A DNA stretch of 64,000 nt. Origin: Clavelina lepadiformis. Lineage: Eukaryota; Chordata; Ascidiacea; Aplousobranchia; Clavelinidae. Every line of letters starts with the position of its first letter. Position 1 is the first letter of the stretch. This document shows, one piece after another, positions 39,701-49,800 of this stretch. The stretch is from the NCBI RefSeq assembly GCF_947623445.1, contig NC_135240.1, forward strand, positions 6,696,001 to 6,760,000. Direction: 5' to 3'. A program made the translations under genes and the position numbers. The notes beneath the pieces are model-generated. The model was not told the origin of the DNA. It searched no databases and saw nothing but the letters and a program-made list of their open reading frames with translations.

Positions 39701-39786
39701 GTTTTGCGATCGTGATCCGAAAAATGGCTTTATAGAACGTGTGTTTGGCTTGTAAAGCGGGGTATTTTACTATAACAACAAACATA
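36725..39786 (+). repeat. Array unit 5, truncated at the assembly gap
   Basis: First 3,062 bp of the unit at +24560. It stops inside the pogo-like element. Three small differences cluster between 38592 and 39240, which may be true edge divergence or errors close to a contig end. Confidence 0.95.
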
Positions 39787-39986
39787 NNNNNNNNNNNNNN
39801 NNNNNNNNNNNNNNNNNNNNNNNNNNNNNNNNNNNNNNNNNNNNNNNNNNNNNNNNNNNNNNNNNNNNNNNNNNNNNNNNNNNNNNNNNNNNNNNNNNNN
39901 NNNNNNNNNNNNNNNNNNNNNNNNNNNNNNNNNNNNNNNNNNNNNNNNNNNNNNNNNNNNNNNNNNNNNNNNNNNNNNNNNNNNNN
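39787..39986. other. Assembly gap (200 N)
   Basis: A round 200-base run of N that interrupts unit 5 inside the pogo-like element. The round length suggests a placeholder, so the true distance and number of further units are unknown. Confidence 0.99.
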
Positions 39987-40050
39987 TTGGCCAATTTTGC
40001 TTCATAAAAAATGGATAAACCCGTATAAAGCAGAAAGATGATCGGAAATG
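39987..40050 (+). mobile_element. Diverged pogo-like right end after the gap
   Basis: GGCCAATTTTGCTTCATAAA and the following TATAAAGCAG resemble GCCAAATTTGGCTTCATAAG and CATAAAGCGG of the unit's pogo-like right end (about 15244-15282), but with clear divergence. The flank therefore seems to hold an older relative of the element. From here to 40825 no gene is seen other than the probable TMEM33 promoter and 5' leader. Confidence 0.4.
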
Positions 40051-40825
40051 TTCTAATCTAGCTAGTGCATTTTATGCAGGACCAGGGAATATGCTAGCAG
40101 CTCAAGTGCTCTGGAACCGTAGAGTGAGAAAAGCGTAGATTATGTATTGTAACCTGCAGCCTGATTATGTAGCCTGTATTATGTCTCTATGCTGAAACCA
40201 ACGATGTATTTCGCATATAAAGATATAAGAGATATAAGAAGTTCTTTATATCATTCCTGAAACTAATTACAGCCGAAAATTACTTGATTTCTATAGGGCT
40301 ATTAGTGTGGTGTGTGGTGCTGAGTCATCCCTCCTGTGATTAAACGTGAATTCGCTTGCATCCACTATGTGTGACTTGTAAAAGTCTGTGATAGACAGTA
40401 GGCTATGCCACTAATGCCAGCAAGTTTACCGCTTTTGGGGGTTAGATTAACACCTATTCTTAAAATATAGGTCGTTGCTAGTGCTATACAATACAGTAAA
40501 AATGCTCAGTGAGGTGGCATATGTAGATGTTGTGTGTCACGAACAACAACCACTCTCAACTTTGTACCTGCTAGGCTACCCGAATTCATTCAAACCATCT
40601 GTTTTTTACTTGCTAATTATAATTATTAATTTATTTATTAGCAGTAATAAGGTATATATAGATAAAGCTCTGTATGTTAGGTGGAAAAAAACAGATGGAA
40701 AACAACGTAGCGTTCCCGTCTTTAAATTGAACTGTTTTACTTTAGCTGTCATATACTTGTAAGCCTTGCAGCAACAAATTGTACATAGCCTTTTAATAAC
40801 GAAATTAAATTGGGTTGTGGAAAGC

Positions 40826-43800
40826 ATGGCAGACTCCGCTGATGGTTCACAGGCTGCTGGAGAGCAAGAAGCCAGGGAGACTGGATCAATCTTGGTACCA
40901 ATAAAAGCCACTGAACTCTAGCTTAGCTTGTGTTGTTGTATTTAGCGATTACGCACCATTTCCCTCATTTTCTTTTGTAAATATATATATACAAATGTAA
41001 ATTAGTAATTGATATTCGTGTCTTCTTGATACAGTCTGTGGTTAAGTGTTGAGGAAACCTCAAAAAAAGCTACAATTTTTTAATTTTTTTGTTATCCTTG
41101 TCATTTTCAGTAGCTCAATTTAATATCAATTTTATGCATTTTTTAGAACTTCATGGCAGCAAAGAAGGTCGGTACTGCCATGTGGGTGATGAGATGGTAC
41201 ACAATTTTCCTCAGCATACAATATATGTTTTTCTGCAGGTGACACATGTTTATTTAATTAGTTGTTTCTCAAACGCTGGTTCACGAGCCGGCACAAGTTT
41301 GTTAATTTTTCAATGGGCTGCTGTAAAAGTTCTTTTACTTTTTATTCATCAGTTACGACGACTATCCCATGACATTTTAAGTTTAAATGCATAATTTTTA
41401 ATCTTGACATGAATCATGCAAAGCATTAAAATGGAACGACCTGTAGTAAAGTGCACTTCTTCCTAACATCACCATGCACCCCATGAAACATTGTAAATCG
41501 TCACATTTTTTATAAATGCTACGTTATCAATACATGATGTGATCATTAAAGACTGAAAAAGAACAATCATGTTGAAATGGCAAAGATCTTTGTATAGCAA
41601 AATCCAGGTATCTCTTTCTTACGAGTTCTGTTGCTCGGTGCATAGAAAGTAATAATATAACACAACCACAACGGTTTGTTTTATGTTGCACATAGAAATC
41701 GTCAGTTTCTTTGCGATTAATTTGGTATGGCTCTATAATAACTACAAAGTTGATGTTTTCTGAACCGTCTAACCTAATTTTCTAGTAAAAAAAAACGTAA
41801 TGTGGTTTGGCTTAAGTTAACCTTAAAGTTAACTTTATTTATATTTTTCTACTAGAGCTTACCTAGCAATTTTGAAATATTTTTTGCCATCTCGCACTAC
41901 ACCTGAAGAAGCAAGCTTATGCTTGCAAAAGCTCGTGTAGAAAAATATAAATAAAGTTAACCTTCAGAGTGCCAAACTACATCCTATTCAATAATAACTA
42001 ATTTCTTTTCCATGCACAATGCTCATGCTGTTGGTGTATCAATTGCAATAGAAAGTGATTTTAAACCTTTTTGTGGATTTGTTGCATTATTGTAAAATAT
42101 TTCCATGGAATTTAAAATTACCTTTTGTGCCTGCTCACCATCTTCAAGCCCAGTTGTAATCTATTGTGCAAGCACGTCACTCGAATCTTTATATTTGATA
42201 AAGATCTTGACAATAAATTTTATACATATGTGCTACCGTTTCACAAAGCTTGAAAGGTTGGGAACCGAGCTGCCTTAAGTCATATATATATTTTTATATG
42301 TTTATATATTTATCTTATACGTCTGTAAGCCTTGTTTCAGTAATCGCTTATGTTATGATTAAAAAGCCACTTTTCTTTTGATATTACCGATATTTTATGC
42401 AAACTACCATAACATTTTGCTTTCTCTAGCGCATTCGACATGGCTCAGTACTTCCAACGAGCGATGCTTGCAAATGGGATTGTCTGTGCGTTGAGGTTGC
42501 ACCAGCGTGTTCCAGAATTTCGATTTTCACGTCACCATCTTGCTCTGCTGCTGCAGGAAGATAGCGCGCATTATCTTATCTACTCCCTCATATTTCTTGC
42601 TTCTCATCCTATTACCAGTATGTGCTCAAGCTATATTGTAGAGATTGAAATAATTGGTAATACCAGTGATGTAAATTGGTCTGTAAAAGTTAATCTACCT
42701 TGCTGCCACAGGCTTCGTATTTTTTATGATCTTTTCTTAGTCGCATCAGCAGATTTTAGGACTGTTTTTCCTTTGACTAATCGTGCAATTTATTTGTGTA
42801 CATTTAGTTCATACTAATGTGCATTGCGTTTATAACTTTTTGTTTCATCAATTCCATTGTTATAAGTGGCAGATTAAGAGCTAAACTTGTGAGGTAACGT
42901 CGTTTGTGTTAATCGTCTGAGACTTTACGATTTATTTTATTGCAGTTGCTCTGATGCCGGTTGCAGTATTTGCTCTTCTTCATGCTTGTAGTTTCACTCG
43001 TCAGATGCTGGACATGCATGGACCCAATTCCTACTTCATGGCAAGAAAACTAATCAACCATGTCGCAAAACATCAGGCAACATTGTTTCGCTTCATTGCC
43101 CTCAATGAGGTCCTTGTGCTGCCCACCATTTGCGTTATGTTAATCATGTGAGTATTGATTGGTTATTTTTTCTGTCCAGATGCTGGATAGTACATATATT
43201 AAGGTTTTAGTCCATATCAATAGATACCAATTTTAAAGTTTATATTTTTAATGCACATTTTTACATTTTTGTCATCTCATCATCATACTTCATATTTTTG
43301 TTTTTGAATTCTTTATTATGTTAGTCATTGGCGTATTTTTTAATTATGAGCTAACGTAATTTGAATCTGTTAATTTCATATTTCTGTTTTTACTCTAGAA
43401 CCAACCCTTGTATCACTGTTGTATGAGCGTTTTGCTGCCCAACCATTATAAACTGACCAAAAGTAGCCATCAGCCGTACAACAATTATTTTTTATATGCA
43501 GGGGCAGAGCTGCAATCTTTGCACCGTTTCTATATTACAAGTTTGTGCAGTACAGATATTTATCAAAGAGAAACCCATACTCAAGGTAAGGTTGGACTGA
43601 AAAGTTGCATATCTCGTAACTCATCAAAATCAAGGGATAAATTCCCATTTCAGCAGGAAGTTATTTCGACAGTAGCATCCAACACTGTTTTGTATCATTT
43701 TCGCTCAGGATAATCTTCTATGAGCTTCGACTGGCTCTTGAGCACATGTCACGAAGCCCGAATTGCCCAGCGTTCCTTGGCTCGCTGGTCGCCCGAGTCA

Positions 43801-43847
43801 TCATCATAGTCACAAAGCTTGCACCCTCAATACAACAACAACAATAG
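40826..43847 (+). CDS. TMEM33: TMEM33, ER/nuclear-envelope membrane protein, complete
   Basis: Six exons: 40826-40894, 41147-41238, 42430-42617, 42946-43147, 43502-43585 and 43709-43847, all GT-AG and phase-consistent, giving 257 codons (human 247). Family: TMEM33/Pom33 (Krueppel homologue 2), multi-pass proteins that shape tubular ER and associate with reticulons and nuclear pores. Visible landmarks: KKVGTAMWVMRWYTIFLS (28-45, TM1), YFQRAMLANG and CALRLHQRVPEF (from about 60), EDSAHYLIYSLIF then LMPVAVFALLHACSFT (TM2-3), FIALNEVLVLPTICVMLIM (about 166-184, TM4), FLYYKFVQYRYLSKRNPYSR (193-212) and ELRLALEHM near the end. The N-terminus (MADSADGSQAAGEQEARE) is polar, as in the family. The start is the first in-frame ATG joining exon 2 in phase. 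The tail ends in four Gln. Confidence 0.96.
41239..42429 (+). other. TMEM33 intron 2, 1.2 kb
   Basis: Contains the inverted-repeat element at 41800-41982. The remainder is AT-rich with a TATA-type run near 42280-42310. No gene seen. Confidence 0.7.
41800..41982. mobile_element. MITE-like inverted-repeat element, 183 bp
   Basis: Outer arms ATGTGGTTTGGC (41800-41811) and GCCAAACTACAT (41971-41982) pair with one mismatch. Longer inner arms, GTTAACTTTATTTATATTTT (from 41828) and its complement (ending 41960), pair almost perfectly. The middle carries CTGAAGAAGCAAGC and GCTTGC, a 6-bp hairpin with a TTAT loop. No coding capacity; family unknown. Confidence 0.6.
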
Positions 43848-46800
43848 GAAATTCTTTGATTTACACGACTGGGTAAAGACACAGTTTATTTAAACATTTT
43901 GCAAACTATGTAGTTGTTTCAATATCTCCAGTACTTCATAATTTCACAAAAACCATGCAAAAATGAGACGTTTCCCACACTATACTACAAGGTATGTGAT
44001 GCAGTGATTGTAACAATTTATATAGACGTCTATCTGACACGTTTTTTGTGATTAAAAGGAGATCAGTCATTTAATAGCAGTTTTTGTTACATTGTGTGGC
44101 AATAAGCAAAGTCGTATTGTGCATCTGTTTTCCGTATTTGTGTCGTTTCTTTTTCCAATATAATGTTGTTTTTGTGTGTGATGTTTTTCCATCGTCTATC
44201 TGATCTTAGGTTTTATGCGGTTCATGATATAATTTTTACGCAAAATATCCATTTATTTAAGTACCGTTGAGTTATTCTTAATTTCCAAGTTAACTGTCGA
44301 TTACATTCATTTACTGCTGCTACCAACTGTCAAAAATGAGACCTGTTGACAAGTTTCATTTTAATGTTTGTTGTTGATGTTGCCATAAAGCACAACCGTG
44401 TCCTCAGGTTATCGTTCAGGCGGCCATTCTTAACAAGTTAGCTGAGCATTGGAAAAATTTCTCGTTGATTCTCACAACCGTGTCACCCAGTCACTCGCCC
44501 CTGGTACAATAAGCACGATGTTCGTAGAGAGCTTAAGGTTTGTCATTGATTTGCCCAATCATGGGATGGGAAATTTACGCTAAATAATAAATTTATCCAA
44601 ATTTCTAAGTTAGACTCGTAATGTTCGCATAATCGCCTGATTTGGAATTGTGCGAACCCGGCTGACATCCCTCACTGTCGTGGTAATGTCCTTGCCGAAG
44701 GTGTTAACGGCCATTGCTCATGTTCAAAGTAATTCTGAGAAACAGTTACGAATTCAGGCACGGCCACAACTAAGTAATTTACTAAAAGTATATACGAAAA
44801 CTGCATGCCTGGGGTCTTGGCTCAATGTACAGTTTTCATTCACTTTGCCTATTGCCCTAGTTCTATTTTTTTCGTTTTCGTGATAACTTGTGGCCGCATG
44901 AGAACTTTTAGCCGCGTGTTGGCGCTAGTGCAATGTAATGCTTCTTTAAACACAACACAATCAAGTTTCAAACGTTGACAGTTTGGTTGGCGTACCAGCT
45001 AGTCTGCAGGTTGCAAAGACTTTTCTCATTCCGAGGATAACGATTGTGATACCATACTGTTTGCAAGTGCGCTACAGCAGCTAGGAAGTCGGTTGCGTTC
45101 GGGCAATTGAGAGATTACATTGTCTGTAACCAAAAACGAACCAGCAGCTTGCTGTTATAGAAGTGCGGTCTGTCTGAATCAATATGCTGAATAACGTTCA
45201 TTTAGCTCAGTCGAAATTTCTTGGATTTAAACTCAACTATTGGTAGGCTACTGTATTGGCCCAAGACCGAGAATGTTGGCACGTCACATCCTACGCTACG
45301 TCATAGGATGCCTGATGATGATGACGACCAATTCTTTGACACCAACATGATCATTGCTTGACAACTTATTCAAGCAAAATATGCCAACTTTTACTTTTCG
45401 GCGATATCGCTACCCTACAAATATTCCTGCCAAAAACGCCTTTACAAAGGACACGCGCCTTTGAGCAATATTCGGCTCCCGACCACAGCTTGGAGAGATT
45501 TTACGTCAAATGTTTTAACCATTCGGATCATATCAGTTAATTAGATCGCATCAGAGAAGACTTTCGCCAAATTTTCAGGTTCAACAAAAACATTTCACTT
45601 TTAAAAGTGTGATGTCGATTTCATTTTGACTTGACCACAGATAACAATGTTACCGACTATGCAACAACGATATTCAGTCAGCAAGAAAAATTACGCTTTT
45701 CTTTAGATGCGGCGTTTATCAAATACACAAATTAATATGTTTCCCATTTCAAAATACTGGTACCTCGAAGACTCTTCGGAATTCAACAAGCAAAGAACTG
45801 TGCAGACTTGCTCAGAGATGAAACGTCCAATCGTTGTGCTTTGTGCAAGCCCGCGTACATTTACTATCTAGAAACAGCCTAAAACCTTTCAGAGAAGCTA
45901 CAAACAGAGCTTGGAATATTGGATTTCTACCTGCCTTTAAAATGAAACAAGGACGCTTTAAGTTTTAATCTTAATTTTAAATCCATTGTCTTTAAAAGGA
46001 AGTCCAGCTTGCGTTTGAAATGATGAAATAAAATAGACATACTTCGGTTGTTCATTTTTGGAATAAGACTCTAAAACCTTTTTCGTATTTATTCTTAGCG
46101 TATATGAGTATAGCCAACTCTGACTACAAAAAAAGGCCACTTTGGCGTTATTTGATATAACATGGCCAATAAAATGCTATTTTAAACGTTTAATGAAACA
46201 TTGTCGACTTTTATAAGTTCGTCTATGCGGTCAAATAATTGAGTCAACATATATCTTCCGTAGCTTAAATGGTGACCGCGAGTTAACCTGAGAGATAGAC
46301 TTTTTGAAATGAGCTTAAGTTAATTAGTGGTTTGCATGGCAGTAAACACTTTACTGTCTATTTTCAACCGATGATATCAGCTTTTGAGATAAACAGAAAT
46401 CGGAATGAAATGGAAGATAAAGAAAGTGAAGAATTCCTCGAAAATGTCTCGTATCTGACTGAAATTTATAAACAGAAAAATTAAAGGAGGTTTTCAAAAG
46501 AGCGCGAAAGTAATCCACGGCCCTGCTGAATTTTAATTCTAAATTTTTGCAATTATTAAAAGCTTTGCCTGACCACAAAAATGTAAGCTACAGGTTATTT
46601 GGCTTGTACAGCCATATTAGACAACATTTTTGTAACTAGTATTAACTATCTAAAGATTGAGCATTTAAAGTTTATTCCACCACACAAGTGTACGTCCTTT
46701 TCCCATTCCTAATTAACCAGCGTTCAAGGCATTTCTAATTCACCAAATCATCAGCAAAAAATGTGTGTTTGTAGAAGACAGAGTACATGTCGGTTACATG

Positions 46801-49800
46801 TACAATGTAAGAAAAACTGCGAAGAAATATAATGGAGAATTTCGAAACATTGTCCATTTCAAAAACGATAGAAAATTACGTTTAAAATTTTTTGGTATAG
46901 CATCTATTTTAGTATATTAGGTGCTGCTGAAATAGTCACGCACACGAAAGTAATTCTTATTCAGATTTCATTCGCCCCAAGCTAATACATTACTTTCTCA
47001 GGAAAAAAACTTTTTCGAAAAATTGAGGTCGAAATTTCCAGTTTAACAAATAGTAACCGTGAGAAAATACACCACGAAATTTGGCAAATGTGTAGTATTT
47101 ACTATGAAATCTTTATCAGTTTTTCCCAAAAAATTTTATATGCAAACTTTAAACGGGACTTTACAGTATACCTAAAAATAACTCTGGTATGTAAGCTGCT
47201 GCGAAAAACAACGCGCTAACTGCGTTTAGCCTTCAAATAATTGTAAGCTATATCTTCACCCGAGTTTTGATTAAATTTTACATGGCCAAAAAATACTAAA
47301 TGAGTGTTTAATGACATATCATACAATTTACAAGCGATTACAAGCTTGTACTCAAACCAGTACGTTCCATTCTATATATGACGGACACCACGTATCCTAA
47401 TAATATCGCTATGTAGGCTAATATGTCATCAGTAACCACACCCTGATGCCCGTGACTGTTATACCGTCAATGGTAAAAAATGTTGTAAGTCAAGATAAAA
47501 ACTGTGTTTCTCTTTTTCTCAGAAACAATTGATAATAAACCGCTGTGGGGATTCAGTGCAACAAACTAAACGACAGTTGTACCATGACCCTGCTTGTACT
47601 AAGGCAAACTTGCGGTTTTTAAACTTGGTATGCCACCAACAACTTTTTAAAGTAAGATTTTGATGGTGTTTATAACACGCATGAGTGACCTTTGCCTATC
47701 TCTATTGCTCTTCTCTTCTTCTGGAATGTTGCTGTTGTCAATTAGCTCAACCTTTGTCACTAAATTGTCATCAACTTCGGCATCAGAAGTAAAAAGTCGT
47801 TTTTGATTCCAAAGGTAAAGCTTACAGTTTGCAATGTGCATGTTTTCAATCGATTTCGTCACAGACTTATGCAAAACCTTAAGGATTTTATCTGCCAGTG
47901 GTAATTGCCAAAGTAGTAGTGGTCGATAAATCCTTAGGTCCAACCTTTTCTCAAAACGCCAACGCTCGAAACGTTCAGGATAATCTTTCCAACACTCTTG
48001 TTTGTCGCGAAACAAAGCAGCTTAAAACCGTCCAAATAACTCCGATTGGGCTAATTAATGTCGTCTATATACCAACGCGCGATCGCAGTCGTAGGCCTAC
48101 CATTATGTTCAGTTGCCAGACAGGAATTTTGGCCAATGTTATGATTGTGTTTACGTGTATTATAAATTAATGCGGAGATTAAATTGAATGTTATTTTCTA
48201 TGTAACGTTTTTCAAAGCCTTTGCTCGCTTAATAAGGAGATAAAATATTCGAAGATCTGTGCCCAAGTTTTAGTTTCAAAGTCCAAGAAATAATCATCAT
48301 CAACAAATAATCAAATCTTTAAGTCGTGCTATAGCCTACCGGCCTTTGCTTTACCACGGCACTGGCTTTAAACTTATTCGTTATTATTTTATCGAATAAA
48401 ACTGCACGACAATACATGAAATTAATTTAAGCCTTTATTAGTTGTAATTGAGGTCAAAAATGCTTTGTGGATCGCGACATAACTCCAAACGCATTTAGGG
48501 TTATCAGAAACGTCTCTCGCCTTATGTGGAAACACACCATGGCGCCGAAAACAAAATAAAGTTAAGAAAAAGTCGTGTCAAGCTTGGGGCAATAAACTTT
48601 CTCAATCACAATAGAGAAAATGTCACGAAGTCAGTCTCATTAGCCCAATATGTGTTTTCGTTATGCCGAGACTGTACTGCAAATAATCATGATCTGAAGA
48701 TAACCGTCTACCTTCGGTCACCGAACACAAAAAACATTTCCTTTTTGTAATCTAGTTTAACATTCTTTGTCTGGTGCTGTTATACAAATGTAAAAAGCAA
48801 TTTTCCCCAAATCTCTAAACAAAATCATGCACAAACCCCGCTAGGTGGCTGCAAAGCACATAAGCGAAGTTGAATCTTTGGTCACTATATGTGGACAGCA
48901 CAGCGATGGCGTAAAAGTGTTTCGTTTTTTCCGTGCAACGTGTTTTGACAAAAAAAGGGTCTGTTTTCTGGAATTAGAAAAAATTAAATCTTTTATTTGT
49001 TGTTGTTGTCAGTTGCTCTGAAAATATCATTTATCAGAATCGGATTTTAAGATTTCTCTGTTTCATGTCAAATTGCTTCAGACGTGCCCTTCTCAAACAG
49101 TCGTTGAAACAAGACACAGGCAATAGTATAATAACTCTACGGTATCCAAAGCCTTTTTACAGGGCGAACCTTCTGTCTCTTACAGAAATAAGCATCGTTT
49201 ATCAGCGTTTTCGATTTCAAATTGGCTTGTTTAATGTCGGGTTCTTGATAAGGAAGCGAACAGGACATTTGTATAAACGGGGTTGTAATGCTCTTTGAGC
49301 AAAGTTAGATAAAATCTTATCTTTCATTTTCTTACTTCATATTTCTGTAAAAACTCTTTTCAACGCCGAACAAAACTCAGACGTTTATTGATATTTTTCG
49401 AAGACATTTTTCGACTTTTCGCCTCGGCACCCAAATAACCGAAGGCTAATTTTGCGGGTTTTATAAAGTTTGTGGCAAGCACACCATGAGAGAAATTTCA
49501 ACCGCATGTAAATTGAGGAAGAAAAGTTATTGTGTGTTCGAACAAATTGTTGCATTGTTATCACTCAAAAGCGATTTGAATTTTATCGCGGAATAATACC
49601 CTGTCTGCATGAATGTTTGAAAATATTCTATGCTACAATGAATAATTTCTTTTTTAATTAATATAAACAAAACTTTCGGCAAGTTTAATTGTTTACAGTA
49701 TCTATAGAAATTTAACCCAGTACCTATATAGTAGGAAGTGAAAGCAAATGACGACATAAACAGATTTTGTAAACTCCACACACAATATGCAAATAATATT

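Larger units (their letters stand above)
12165..39786 (+). repeat. Tandem array of a 6,140-bp unit (4.5 copies, truncated by a gap)
   Basis: The segment starting ATAAGTTTAGCATACAAGG recurs at 12165, 18305, 24445, 30585 and 36725, exactly 6,140 bp apart, all head to tail. Units: 12165-18304, 18305-24444, 24445-30584, 30585-36724, and 36725-39786 (3,062 bp, ends at the N gap). Copies 2-5 share alleles that differ from copy 1 at about six sites (three within 12217-12236, then near 13006, 13251 and 15791). Copy 2 has a private C at 24144. Copy 5 has a one-base loss near 38592, a T at 38773 and a one-base gain near 39240. Identity is above 99.8 percent by eye, so the expansion is recent or actively homogenised. 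No long open frame spans the unit. Copy number is a minimum. Confidence 0.98.

Noticed and set aside
12165-39786. The array as a pure assembly duplication artefact
   Set aside because: Copies carry distinct private and shared variants and have different left flanks for copy 1 and later copies, which favours real tandem copies, although the exact number is uncertain.
12165-39786. CRISPR-like or phage-like array
   Set aside because: The period is 6.1 kb with no short repeats and spacers, and the surrounding genes are spliced animal genes.
40606-40911. Minus-strand frame with LRCFPSVFFHLTYRAL as the missing ADCY9 N-terminal exon
   Set aside because: A faint likeness to the CFPQTQRRFRYALF segment of human ADCY9, but no donor fits and that segment's equivalent is already encoded by the TM1 exon; it is antisense to TMEM33 exon 1 and its leader.
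41897-41940. Hammerhead ribozyme in the inverted-repeat element
   Set aside because: The CTGAAGA box and stem II are present, but the GAAA box is AAAA and no convincing stem I can be drawn.
47647-48015. 122-codon minus-strand frame as a gene
   Set aside because: About one frame of this length is expected by chance in the window; no homology, no splice or promoter evidence.
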